From Petrimonas sp. IBARAKI (GTDB taxonomy: Bacteria > Bacteroidota > Bacteroidia > Bacteroidales > Dysgonomonadaceae), in the NCBI GenBank assembly GCA_002356435.2, contig AP018040.2:186001-250000 (forward strand): a stretch of DNA of 64,000 bases, read 5' to 3'. The translations under genes and the position numbers were made by a program. Under the pieces are notes generated by a model that saw nothing but the letters and a program-made list of their open reading frames with translations, did no database searches and was not told where the DNA came from. This document shows, piece after piece, positions 18,104-26,982 of the stretch. Within the stretch, counting starts at the first letter, position 1. Each line of letters starts with the position of its first letter.

Positions 18104-20548
18104 TTATCGTATGTTCGCAATAGAAATAATGTCGGAAAAAACGCCAGCAGCGGTAACGCTTGCCCCTGCGCCATAGCCTTTGATGACCATCGGATACTCA
18201 TTGTAGCGTTCGGTGGTGATCATAATGATGTTGTTGCTACCTTCCAGGTCGTAGAAAGGATGTCCCTTTTCCACCTCGTGTAAGCCGACTTCGCACAGGC
18301 CGTTGTCGTACGTAGCAATAAAGCGGAGCTTTTTCCCTTCTTTATCGAGTTTTTTTCTCCGGTTTTCAAAAGCTTCATCCATTTCGGGGATGGTTGACCA
18401 GAACTCATCAAGGGTGCTTTCGAAATACTTTTGCGGGATGAACAGGTGCTTTTGCACATTTTCCTGTTCCACTTGAGCGCCGGCTTCCCGGGAAAGGATT
18501 ACCAATTTGCGGGTAACATCCAATCCGCTCAGGTCGATACGGGGGTCGGGCTCGGCAAACTGAGCGTCCACCGCCATTTTTATGGCTTTGCTAAAAGGAA
18601 CATCCTCGCTCAGGGTATTGAAAATAAAGTTCAGTGTCCCCGATAGTACTGCTTGGAGCTTGACGATTTTATCTCCCGAGTTGGTGAGGGAGTTCATCGT
18701 GTTGATAATGGGCAATCCCGCCCCTACATTGGTTTCGAAAAGAAATTTTGTTCCGGTTTTTCGGGCGGTCTCCTTCAGGTGATGGTAGTTCTTGTAGTCG
18801 GACGAGGCTGCAATTTTGTTTGCCGTCACCACTGATATATTTCTGGATATCAGACTTTCATACAATTCTGAAATGGCCTGGCTGGCAGTACAATCCACAA
18901 AGACGGAATTGAAGATATTCATTTTGAGTATTTCATCCCGGATCAGTTGAGGTGAACTTTTGACGCCCCTGGACATCAGGTTTTCGAAGTAATTCTCGAG
19001 GGAAATCCCGTCGCGCGAGAACAAGGCTTTTCGTCCGTTGGCAATTCCTACAATGTTTATTTTCAGCTTGTTCTGTTCCTCTAAAATGTGCTTTTGCTGC
19101 TTAATCTGTGCCAGCAGTTTGCTCCCGACCGTTCCGGTTCCGATAACGAAAAGGTTTAATTCCTGGTAAGGCGACAAGAAGAACGAATCGTGGATGATGT
19201 TGAGTGCTTTTTTCAGGTTGGTTTTGGCGATCACGCAGGAAATATTGGTTTCCGATGCACCCTGAGCTAGCGCGACAACGCTGATACCACCCCTTCCCAA
19301 CGTTCCGAAAAATTTGCCGGCAACCCCCGGCACGTGTTTCATGTTTTGTCCCACTACGGCAATGGTTGCCAGGTCGTATTCGACAATAATCTCGTTGATG
19401 CTTCCCCTCTCTATCTCTTTCGCAAATTCTTTGCTGAGTACTTTTTGGGAAAGCGGGGCATCTTGGGTGCGGACTCCGATGGATGTGCTGTTTTCGGAGG
19501 ATGCTTGGGAGACCAGAAAAACGCTGATGCCGTTATCCGCCAATGCCGTGAAGATCCGTTTGTTTACGCCGATAACTCCTACCATGCCGAGTCCTTGTAT
19601 GGTAATCAGGGCGGTATCGTTGATCGACGAGATGCCTTTGATTATTTTTCCGTTAGGGGTCGGCTTTATATTGCGGATAAGTGTGCCCTCCGAAGCAGGT
19701 TTGAAAGTATTCTTTACGCGGATAGGTATGCTTTTGTGGTAGACGGGGAAGATGGTTGGGGGATAAATCACTTTTGCCCCGAAGTTGGAAAGCTCAATGG
19801 CCTCCGTAAACGAGAGTTCTTCAATGACGTAAGCCGAGTTGATGATTTTGGGGTCGGCCGTCATGAAGCCATCCACATCCGTCCATATTTCCAGCACAGA
19901 AGCGTTAAGTGCAGCAGCGATAATGGCGGCGGTATAGTCCGATCCACCCCGGCCCAGGTTAGTGATATCGTCCGCCTCCTTGCTCGACGAGATAAATCCA
20001 GGAACTATAGCCACTTTGGGAAGCGGGTCACTTAAAAATGCCTGCTTGATCAGTTCGTTGGAATACGCGATGTCGGGGATGTGATGGCTGAATTGTTTTG
20101 TGGTCTTGATAAACTGAGTGGAATCATAAACTCTAGCCCCGTCGATTATTTTGCTTACGATTAGCGAGGAGAAACGTTCGCCGTAGCTGACGATCTTGTC
20201 CGATGTCTTCTGCGACAGGTCTCCGATCAGGTAAACACCCCGCAATATGTTGCGCAGGTCTTCGAACATCGGGTCGATTTTCTGCCTCAGTTCCTTTTGA
20301 TCGACAGCGGAAACTACCATTTCCCTGATCATCTCCTCGTGTCGGAAGATGATTTCTTCCAATATCGATTGGTAACCCGGGTTTGCATTTAACGCAAAAT
20401 CTGCCGCCAGTAAAAGACGGTCGGTCACACCTCCAAGAGCGGAGACCACTACAATCACCGGCTCTTTTTCAGCTTCTATGATGTTTTTGACCAAAAGCAT
20501 ACTTTCGGGAGTCCCTGCGGATGTCCCTCCGAATTTCATAACTTTCAT
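18104..20548 (-). CDS. thrA: Bifunctional aspartate kinase / homoserine dehydrogenase
   Basis: The 814-residue fusion carries out the first and third steps of threonine and methionine synthesis. The aspartokinase domain opens with MKVMKFGGTSAGTPESM, and two ACT regions follow at about 310-450. The homoserine dehydrogenase Rossmann loop IGTGTVGSKLL lies near residue 465, with the catalytic region LSGTLNFIFN later. The open frame extends 30 codons upstream, but KFGGTS proteins start as chosen. It heads the thrA-apgM-thrC operon, and a threonine-rich leader lies about 125 nt upstream. Confidence 0.96.
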   Translation of the reverse strand: MKVMKFGGTSAGTPESMLLVKNIIEAEKEPVIVVVSALGGVTDRLLLAADFALNANPGYQSILEEIIFRHEEMIREMVVSAVDQKELRQKIDPMFEDLRNILRGVYLIGDLSQKTSDKIVSYGERFSSLIVSKIIDGARVYDSTQFIKTTKQFSHHIPDIAYSNELIKQAFLSDPLPKVAIVPGFISSSKEADDITNLGRGGSDYTAAIIAAALNASVLEIWTDVDGFMTADPKIINSAYVIEELSFTEAIELSNFGAKVIYPPTIFPVYHKSIPIRVKNTFKPASEGTLIRNIKPTPNGKIIKGISSINDTALITIQGLGMVGVIGVNKRIFTALADNGISVFLVSQASSENSTSIGVRTQDAPLSQKVLSKEFAKEIERGSINEIIVEYDLATIAVVGQNMKHVPGVAGKFFGTLGRGGISVVALAQGASETNISCVIAKTNLKKALNIIHDSFFLSPYQELNLFVIGTGTVGSKLLAQIKQQKHILEEQNKLKINIVGIANGRKALFSRDGISLENYFENLMSRGVKSSPQLIRDEILKMNIFNSVFVDCTASQAISELYESLISRNISVVTANKIAASSDYKNYHHLKETARKTGTKFLFETNVGAGLPIINTMNSLTNSGDKIVKLQAVLSGTLNFIFNTLSEDVPFSKAIKMAVDAQFAEPDPRIDLSGLDVTRKLVILSREAGAQVEQENVQKHLFIPQKYFESTLDEFWSTIPEMDEAFENRRKKLDKEGKKLRFIATYDNGLCEVGLHEVEKGHPFYDLEGSNNIIMITTERYNEYPMVIKGYGAGASVTAAGVFSDIISIANIR

Positions 20549-20672
20549 GTGTATGAATATATTTTTACCGTTGTGAACGGTTTTTTTAATGAAACAAAAA
20601 AAAGTAGGATGGCATGTGGCAAACCGGTTGATTTGCATGTGGCAAACAGCGTTGCCGTGTGGATGTAAAATA
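20549..20672 (-). promoter_or_regulatory. Candidate attenuator RNA between the threonine leader and thrA
   Basis: After the leader stop codon the transcript can form GGCAA-loop-TTGCC. The pairing TTGCC occurs twice, within two 13-nt direct repeats (plus-strand GCATGTGGCAAAC at 20612-20624 and 20635-20647), so alternative pairings exclude each other. A run of eight U follows (complement of 20594-20601). I do not see a clean terminator stem touching the U run, so the mechanism is only proposed. A small hairpin (ACCGTT-CACA-ACGGT) lies just before thrA. Confidence 0.4.
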
Positions 20673-20741
20673 TTATATAACCCCCCAGGGGGTCATAGTC
20701 ATAGTGAAGGGAGTCGTGTATGTTGAATGTGAAAAAATCAT
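20673..20741 (-). CDS. Threonine-rich leader peptide of the threonine operon
   Basis: A 22-codon frame with six threonine codons (positions 7, 9, 10, 13, 15 and 17) ends in TMTMTPWGVI and a TAA stop. It begins about 14 nt after a predicted transcription start and ends 124 nt before thrA. The layout matches amino-acid attenuation leaders such as enterobacterial thrL, where ribosome stalling at Thr and Ile codons controls readthrough. The last codons overlap a very stable ACCCC-CTGG-GGGGT hairpin. No homolog is claimed; the call rests on composition and position. Confidence 0.55.
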   Translation of the reverse strand: MIFSHSTYTTPFTMTMTPWGVI

Positions 20742-20761
20742 CGCAACGTCTAAATATATTG

Positions 20762-20769
20762 CAAAGATA
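20762..20769 (-). promoter_or_regulatory. -7 box of the threonine operon
   Basis: TATCTTTG on the minus strand fits TAnnTTTG and would start transcription near 20755, just before the leader peptide. No good -33 element is seen in the AT-rich sequence upstream. Confidence 0.45.
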
Positions 20770-20835
20770 AAGGAATAATTTAAGAAAATGATAAAAATGC
20801 TGAAAAAATGGAGGTTAAACAATAAAAATAAAACA

Positions 20836-20873
20836 AACACCCCAACCAGCAATTCAAAGCTGGTTGGGGTGTT
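20836..20873 (-). terminator. Rho-independent terminator after the sorbose-1-phosphate reductase-like gene
   Basis: A perfect 15-bp inverted repeat (arms 20836-20850 and 20859-20873, core CACCCCAACCAGC) has an 8-nt loop. On the minus strand it is followed by TGTTTTATTTTTATT. It lies 75 nt after the dehydrogenase stop and ends the E2-E3-E1-aldolase-dehydrogenase unit. Confidence 0.85.
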
Positions 20874-20947
20874 GAAAAATAAAGAATGAATTTATTTTAT
20901 ACGTCTCCCATCAATTTTATTGACTAGAACCTTACGCTTCGTTTTAT

Positions 20948-22219
20948 TCATTTTACAATATTCGCTAGCAAATAATTTTCTGCTTCTACGCTCCACATTC
21001 CCTTATGGTTGTTACATATATTGGCTAGTTCTTTGAACAGCTCACTGGTTTTCCCTAATTTCTCAAAGTCAGTGATAGGGGTTAATGGCATTGTTAAATG
21101 CGTATATATAAGTTTTTTACCTCCAGGAATATTGGGAAGATTATTGGTTGCTTCCACTACTGCATCAAGCCCTCCTATGTGAGTGACCAGACCTGCAGGG
21201 TCAAGTCCTTTGTTCATAATATCTAGCGCTTCTATCATGTCGTCATTGTTCCCTCCGCTCGTGCCCACAATATGAGTATAAGCGTAATGAACGTTGTAGA
21301 AATTAAGCATTGCTCCAAAGTTGGGATCATTTGGACCGGCGAAGAAGTTGAGACAACCATCAAAAGCAAGGATAGCATCACCCTGTTCCACCACAGGCTT
21401 TACAGCCGCAAAGACGAACACATCATCATACCCGGTATCACCGCTAAGAGCCTTCAGTTCTTTGATTGGGTCGGATATTTTTCCGGTGTTAACATAATGT
21501 AAGTCAATGTTTTTTGATGCGGCGAATTCAGTGGTATAGATTGCTGCTGCCCTGTCTAGGCGTGATTGATCCATATCGGTTACCACTAGCAGGGAAGGTT
21601 TACGTTCCTCTCGATGTAGCACATAATTGATTGCAGCAAGTCCCATTGGACCTACTCCTGCGAGTATCGCCATTTTTCCACCGTCTACTATCTCCATTTT
21701 GTGTTTATAACTACCTGGGATAGTATGGTAGTTTGCGTGCATGGCACCGATTACGCATGAGAGTGGCTCGGCCAGCGATGCGGGATAATAACCCTCTCCT
21801 TGATAGGAAAGCAAACAACCCTGTTCCATTACTTCGTTAGGAATGATTACATATGTAGCATCCCCTCCAATATATTTATAACTATAACCTGGAGCGCTTA
21901 ATATGCCTACCGGACCCTTTTCATAATAGAGTGCCGGCTGAATAGAGAATTTATCTCCTGGCTTAAATTTGTTGGTCCACTTGGCTCCGATCTCCAATAG
22001 TTCTCCAGTGAACTCATGTCCGATGATGATTGGGTTTTCTGCCACATCGTTAGGTATTCGTTTATGATCTATACCCTGTGTCGATGCCTTATAAGAAGAC
22101 ATACACAATGAATCAGATACCACTTTGGCCAAGATTTCATCTTCCTTAATTGGTGGTAATTCAAACTCCTCCAGACGGAGATCTCTTTTACCGTAAAGTC
22201 TTACTGCTCTTGTTTTCAT
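20948..22219 (-). CDS. Zinc-type alcohol dehydrogenase, L-sorbose-1-phosphate reductase-like
   Basis: The 423-residue medium-chain dehydrogenase resembles SorE-type reductases. It has an N-terminal GroES-like domain with LCMSSYKA and NPIIIGHEFTGELLEIG, and a nucleotide-binding domain with the loop LAGVGPMGLAAINYVL near residue 200. The frame opens earlier, but MKTRAVRLYGKRDLRLEEF at 22219 is the family start. It lies 168 nt after the aldolase gene and before a strong terminator. The partner aldolase suggests oxidation or reduction of a ketose or polyol phosphate; the substrate is not certain. Base composition is AT-richer than the E1-E3 genes upstream. Confidence 0.8.
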   Translation of the reverse strand: MKTRAVRLYGKRDLRLEEFELPPIKEDEILAKVVSDSLCMSSYKASTQGIDHKRIPNDVAENPIIIGHEFTGELLEIGAKWTNKFKPGDKFSIQPALYYEKGPVGILSAPGYSYKYIGGDATYVIIPNEVMEQGCLLSYQGEGYYPASLAEPLSCVIGAMHANYHTIPGSYKHKMEIVDGGKMAILAGVGPMGLAAINYVLHREERKPSLLVVTDMDQSRLDRAAAIYTTEFAASKNIDLHYVNTGKISDPIKELKALSGDTGYDDVFVFAAVKPVVEQGDAILAFDGCLNFFAGPNDPNFGAMLNFYNVHYAYTHIVGTSGGNNDDMIEALDIMNKGLDPAGLVTHIGGLDAVVEATNNLPNIPGGKKLIYTHLTMPLTPITDFEKLGKTSELFKELANICNNHKGMWSVEAENYLLANIVK

Positions 22220-22387
22220 AATATTTTTAATGTCGATAATTACACCGTACAACTTATACTTTTAATAATTAATTTTCTAATAGTAATATAGAAGAAGTAT
22301 TTATCTTCTAAATAGATGAATATCTTTAATCTACGATTGTTTAAAGGTAAAGCTATTTTTATTGGATATCTTGATATGAAAAATAGA

Positions 22388-23047
22388 TTATACATCGTAA
22401 ATATTTGAACTGTCCTTTTTAAAATCTAACACTCCTTTATCAGTCATCGGATGTTTCATAATGGCTTCCAATATCTCATATGATGCAGTAACAGCATGGC
22501 AACCAACCATGCTTACTCTATAAATTTGATCAACATTCTTGAAGCTAGCAGCTAGTACTTTACACTTTATATCATATAACTTGAATGTTTTAACAATATC
22601 TGACACTACTTCTATACCGTGGGATGAAATATTATCTAATCTATTGACATATGGTGCCACAAAGTCAGCTCCAGCTTTTGCTGCTATTAATGCTTGCTGT
22701 TGTGTAAATATTGCTGTTGCGGTTACATTCATCCCTGCATCCTTAACCATTTTTATTGCTTTATACCCATTTTTGGTTACTGGAATCTTGACGTAATAGT
22801 TGTCGTTCAACTCGAAATAATCACGGTATCGTTTTGCCTCATGTAATATGTCCTCTGCCTCTTCACTAATAGTTTGTATGTGTAACATCTTCCCTTCTAT
22901 ACATTTCTGTATTTTGGCAACAACACTTGACAAAGTTTTGTTTTCATGTGATAATATTGTAGGGTTTGTTGTTACTCCATCTATAGGAAAATAATTAAAT
23001 AATTCCTTTATCTCGTCTATATTGGCTGTGTCGGCTAAATATATCAT
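22388..23047 (-). CDS. fsa: Fructose-6-phosphate aldolase / transaldolase-like protein
   Basis: The 219-residue class I aldolase of the FSA/TalC subfamily reversibly cleaves fructose 6-phosphate to dihydroxyacetone and glyceraldehyde 3-phosphate. D6 (LADTANIDE), the Schiff-base lysine K87 (YYVKIPVTKNG) and Y133 (APYVNRLD) match the FSA-type residues; the tyrosine separates aldolases from transaldolases. The KVLAASFKN strand is also conserved. It begins 18 nt after the E1 stop, so it belongs to that transcript, yet its AT content is clearly higher than that of E1. True transaldolase activity is the alternative. Confidence 0.85.
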   Translation of the reverse strand: MIYLADTANIDEIKELFNYFPIDGVTTNPTILSHENKTLSSVVAKIQKCIEGKMLHIQTISEEAEDILHEAKRYRDYFELNDNYYVKIPVTKNGYKAIKMVKDAGMNVTATAIFTQQQALIAAKAGADFVAPYVNRLDNISSHGIEVVSDIVKTFKLYDIKCKVLAASFKNVDQIYRVSMVGCHAVTASYEILEAIMKHPMTDKGVLDFKKDSSNIYDV

Positions 23048-23065
23048 TGATTCTATTTTTGTATG

Positions 23066-25525
23066 TTAAATTCCTTTTTTTGCTCTCCTGATCATTTCGG
23101 CATCGGTGAAATTCTCACCGGGCATATACCCTTTGAGGGGCTGTATGCGTTCGTGGATCATATCGATGAACCAGCCTGGCTGCGGGAAGAACGCGCCTTC
23201 AAGTTCGTGAGCCGGCGTGATCCAGTTGCGTGACCCAAGCACCGCAACGGGCGCGTCCAGGTAATCGAAGCAGAGCGAACCGATGGTTGCCGCCAGGTCG
23301 TTCAGGAACGAGCCGCGGGCAGTCGCATCGCCGGCAACAATGATCTTGCCGGTTTTCTTCACCGAGGCGACCACTTTTTCGTAATTGAACGGCACCAGTG
23401 AACGGGCATCGATCACTTCGGCGCTCATCCCATGGACCGACTCCAATTCTTTTGCCGCCTGGAGCGCGGGATAAAGCGTGTGTCCGATGGTCAGGAAGGT
23501 GATGTCCTTTCCCTCTTTCTTCACGTCGGGTTCACCGATGGGTATTTCGTAATATCCGGCAGGAACGCCCCCTTCATGGAATTGCTCGCCGATATCGTAG
23601 ATGCGCTGGCTTTCAAAGAAGATCACCGGATCGGTTCCCTGAAGCGCCGCGTTCATCAGCCCCTTGGCATCGTAAGGCGTCACCGGGAAACAAACCTTGA
23701 TGCCCGGGATATGTGCCACAAGCGATGTCCAGTCCTGCGAGTGCTGCGCGCCGTATTTGGAGCCCACCGAAACACGAAGCACGACCGGCATCTTCAGCAC
23801 GTTGCCGCTCATTGCCTGCCATTTGGGAAGCTGGTTGAACACTTCATCGCCACAACGTCCCAGAAAATCGCAGTACATGATTTCGGGGACAACCCTTCCT
23901 CCGCACATGGCGTAACCGATGGCCGTACCTACGATAGAGGCTTCCGATATGGGTGAGTTGAACAGGCGGTGATATGGCAAGGCTTCCGTCATCCCTCCGT
24001 AAACGGCAAAGGCGCCTCCCCAGTCGCGGTTCTCCTCACCGTAGGCAACGAGCGAGGCATCCTTGTAAAACCTGTCCATGATGGCTTCGAAAATGGCGTC
24101 GCGCAACTGGAACTGCTTCATCTTGCTGAACGGCTTGCCTTCGGCATCGAACGCAAAACGTTCCTTGCCGGCTATCTTCTTCACGCGGGAGTTCTCCTCC
24201 ATCGGCATCAGCACGTCGGGCCTTGCATCGGAGAAACTGTCCACGGAACCGTTCGAGAACATCATATCCCCGATCGCGTCGGGATTTTTCATGCGGGGCG
24301 AAATCTCATCGTTGATCGATTTGAGGAACATCTCGTGGATGAGCGTCCTTATGTCATTCCAGATGGCGTCAAGCTCGTCCTGGACGGCCACGCCCGCCTC
24401 CAGCAACTGTTTGCCGAACGACGCAATACAGTCCTGTCTTTCCCAGGCTTCCACTTCCTCCCTGGTGCGGTAGGAAGACGCGTCGGAGGGAGAGTGCCCG
24501 CTGTATCTGTAGGTCAGGACATCCAGCAAGACCGGCCCGTTTTTCTCATCAATTATTTTTCGCTTGCGTTTGTAAGCGTCAATTACCGCCAGCGGATTGT
24601 AACCGTCCACGCGTTCGGCGTGCATCTGTTCCTCGTTCACACCTGCACCGATACGGGCTGCGATGCCGTAACCCATGGTCTCGCCACAGGTCTGGCCGCC
24701 CATCCCGTACTGGTTGTTCATGATGTTGATGATCACCGGAAGCCCGCCCTTCATATCTCCGTCCCAAAGCTCCCTGAACTGGTCCATGGCGGCAAAAGTG
24801 ATCCCTTCCCAAACAGGTCCGCAAGCCATCGATGCGTCACCTATGTTGGCAACCACCATGCCGGGTTTGCGGTTGACTTTTTTGTATAACGCGGCACCAA
24901 CGGCTATGTCTCCCGATCCACCCACGATGGCATTGTTGGGATACACGCCGAAAGGCGTGAAGAAGGCGTGCATGGAACCGCCCAGTCCTCTGTTGAATCC
25001 GGTTTCCCGGGCAAAGATTTCAGCCAATGTTCCGTAAACCAGAAAACGGCGGGCAAGCTCCCTGGTTGTTCCGTTGAAATCCTTTTGAACGATTTCCAGT
25101 ACCGAACCGTCAAAGAATCCCTGCATTATCTTCAACAGTTCCTTATCGGCAAGCTTATGGATGGCAGACATCCCCTTGGCCAGGATTTCACCGTGCGAAC
25201 GGTGGCTCCCGAAAATAAAATCATCCACGGTAAGTGTCCAGGCCATCCCCACGGCTGCCGACTCCTGTCCGATGGACAAGTGGGCCGGACCGGGGTGGTT
25301 GTACGCCACACCGTTGTATTCACCTTTGGTTTTGATAAGGTTAAGCATGGTTTCAAACTCGCGGATGAGCGCCATGTCGTGATAAATGGCTTTTAGTTCC
25401 TCGTCGGTAAAATTTTCGCGTTCTTCTTTTACCGTTTTTTGATACTGATTGACAGGAATGGGCTGAAATTCCACAAAGCCCGGTTTCCGGGCTTCAGCCG
25501 GATCAATAAATTGAATTTTTGGCAT
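23066..25525 (-). CDS. 2-oxoacid dehydrogenase E1, alpha and beta subunits fused
   Basis: The 819-residue protein joins an E1-alpha domain (about 40-400) and an E1-beta domain (about 465-819). The thiamine diphosphate motif is GDASMACGP near residue 228, with NNQYGM about 40 residues later. The beta half shows VAYGEENRDWGGAFAVY, PISEASIVGTAIGYA and the late AGDATARGSFLNDLAATI. It decarboxylates a 2-oxoacid (pyruvate, branched-chain or acetoin type) and passes the acyl group to E2. Single-chain alpha-beta fusions are common in Bacteroidota. E3 and E2 are directly upstream in the same direction. Confidence 0.9.
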   Translation of the reverse strand: MPKIQFIDPAEARKPGFVEFQPIPVNQYQKTVKEERENFTDEELKAIYHDMALIREFETMLNLIKTKGEYNGVAYNHPGPAHLSIGQESAAVGMAWTLTVDDFIFGSHRSHGEILAKGMSAIHKLADKELLKIMQGFFDGSVLEIVQKDFNGTTRELARRFLVYGTLAEIFARETGFNRGLGGSMHAFFTPFGVYPNNAIVGGSGDIAVGAALYKKVNRKPGMVVANIGDASMACGPVWEGITFAAMDQFRELWDGDMKGGLPVIINIMNNQYGMGGQTCGETMGYGIAARIGAGVNEEQMHAERVDGYNPLAVIDAYKRKRKIIDEKNGPVLLDVLTYRYSGHSPSDASSYRTREEVEAWERQDCIASFGKQLLEAGVAVQDELDAIWNDIRTLIHEMFLKSINDEISPRMKNPDAIGDMMFSNGSVDSFSDARPDVLMPMEENSRVKKIAGKERFAFDAEGKPFSKMKQFQLRDAIFEAIMDRFYKDASLVAYGEENRDWGGAFAVYGGMTEALPYHRLFNSPISEASIVGTAIGYAMCGGRVVPEIMYCDFLGRCGDEVFNQLPKWQAMSGNVLKMPVVLRVSVGSKYGAQHSQDWTSLVAHIPGIKVCFPVTPYDAKGLMNAALQGTDPVIFFESQRIYDIGEQFHEGGVPAGYYEIPIGEPDVKKEGKDITFLTIGHTLYPALQAAKELESVHGMSAEVIDARSLVPFNYEKVVASVKKTGKIIVAGDATARGSFLNDLAATIGSLCFDYLDAPVAVLGSRNWITPAHELEGAFFPQPGWFIDMIHERIQPLKGYMPGENFTDAEMIRRAKKGI

Positions 25526-25609
25526 ACTGTTTTATTTTTTCGATCGATTTTACAATCGTCATTTTTCTTATAAATTGTTATTGGGTTTTGAACAAGCAAG
25601 TCGGGGCAA

Positions 25610-26965
25610 TCAAAATTCAAAAATCACTTCCTTGAATATTTCACTTACTGTAGGATGCGGAAAAACGACCTCTTTCATTTCTTCGAGCGTCATCTCCTGC
25701 TCTATTGCCAGACAGGCGCCGTAAATCATTTCACTGCTCGGGTTTCCCAGCATGTGAACACCGATGACTTCGCCGTATTTTTCACCTGCAAGCACCTTGC
25801 ATAATCCGACACCGCCCTCGTTTTCTGCGACAAAACGCCCGGCATAGGCCATGGAGAGTCTGGCTACCTTGTAGGCAATCCCTTTTGCCCTGGCACTTTC
25901 TTCGGTTTCACCCACACCTGCAATTTCAGGGTTGATGTACACGACTCCCGGAATGGCATTATAACGCATAATGTCGTCTTTTCCCGTAAGGTTGTTAACC
26001 ACCACTTCGCCTTCACGGCTGGCGGTATGCGCCAAAAGCGAAAAACCGGTAACGTCGCCGGCGGCAAAGACGTTGGGCACATTGGTACGCATCTTTTCAT
26101 CGACCTTGATGCCTCCCCTGTCCAGTTCCACATTCAGATTTTCGAGTCCAAAACCCCTGGTCACCGCGCGGCGCCCGACGCTCAACAGGATTTTATCGCC
26201 TTCAACGGTGCGTGTTTCTCCCGCCTTCTCAAAAACCACTTTATTTCCGTCCACCCGGACCACCTTGGCGTTAAGGTGAAATTCGATGCCTTTCCTGGTG
26301 AAAATATCGCGCGAAAGGGCTGATATCTCGTAATCGTTGTTTCCCAGAATCTCGGGAAGCATCTCGATCACGGTCACCCTGGACCCTAAACTGTTGTAAA
26401 AACTGGCGAACTCCATCCCGATAACTCCTCCCCCGATGACGACTAGACTTTTGGGTTGCTCCTTGAGTTCAAGAACCTCACGGTTGGTCAGGACAACATC
26501 GCCGGCTTCCCCTAATCCGGGAATGGGCGGAACCGACGCTTCGGACCCGGTACATATCAACAGGTTGTTTCCCAGGTAATGCTCTCCGTTGCAAACCACC
26601 TCGATTCCCTTGGCGCTTCTGCCCGAGATCCAGGCTTCGCCTTCAACAACCGCAACATCGCTGGCCTTCATCTTGGTTTTCACGCCGGCGACCAATTTGC
26701 GCACCACTTTATTTTTGCGGGATACAATCTTGTCGTATTCAAAACGGACATTCTCCGCAAAAACACCGTATTTGTCCCCGTGAAGGGCATTCTCATAGGT
26801 CTTCGCACTGTAAAGCATGGTCTTGGTGGGAATACAGCCTTCGTTAAGGCAAACGCCTCCCAGGCTTTTCTTCTCGAACAGCACCACCTTCAGCCCCTTG
26901 TGCCCTGCGCGTTCCGCGGCCACATAACCGGCCGGTCCACCGCCGATGATCAGTAAGTCGTACAT
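25610..26965 (-). CDS. lpdA: Dihydrolipoyl dehydrogenase (E3)
   Basis: The 451-residue flavoprotein reoxidises dihydrolipoamide with NAD+. The FAD loop IIGGGPAGYVAAERAG, the redox disulfide C39/C44 in GGVCLNEGCIPTK, the NAD loop VIGGGVIGMEFASFY and the C-terminal HPTVSEI with catalytic histidine are all present. It lies 17 nt after E2 and 84 nt before E1. Confidence 0.95.
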   Translation of the reverse strand: MYDLLIIGGGPAGYVAAERAGHKGLKVVLFEKKSLGGVCLNEGCIPTKTMLYSAKTYENALHGDKYGVFAENVRFEYDKIVSRKNKVVRKLVAGVKTKMKASDVAVVEGEAWISGRSAKGIEVVCNGEHYLGNNLLICTGSEASVPPIPGLGEAGDVVLTNREVLELKEQPKSLVVIGGGVIGMEFASFYNSLGSRVTVIEMLPEILGNNDYEISALSRDIFTRKGIEFHLNAKVVRVDGNKVVFEKAGETRTVEGDKILLSVGRRAVTRGFGLENLNVELDRGGIKVDEKMRTNVPNVFAAGDVTGFSLLAHTASREGEVVVNNLTGKDDIMRYNAIPGVVYINPEIAGVGETEESARAKGIAYKVARLSMAYAGRFVAENEGGVGLCKVLAGEKYGEVIGVHMLGNPSSEMIYGACLAIEQEMTLEEMKEVVFPHPTVSEIFKEVIFEF

Positions 26966-26982
26966 TATTTTGTTTTTTTAGA

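Noticed and set aside
18094-18201. Upstream extension of the phosphoglycerate-mutase-like gene into thrA
   Set aside because: The family start MKYIIILGDG lies at 18093 with a normal 10-nt gap; the extra 36 residues would overlap thrA in another frame.
20621-20629. AAACCGGTT in the threonine leader, resembling the LacI operator
   Set aside because: Only 9 of the 13 core bases match and the right half differs (GATT instead of AACT), so it is more simply part of the leader RNA structure.
23969-24889. 306-codon plus-strand frame
   Set aside because: It lies wholly opposite the strongly conserved fused E1 gene; it is a by-product of the GC-rich codon use there and has no recognisable protein features.
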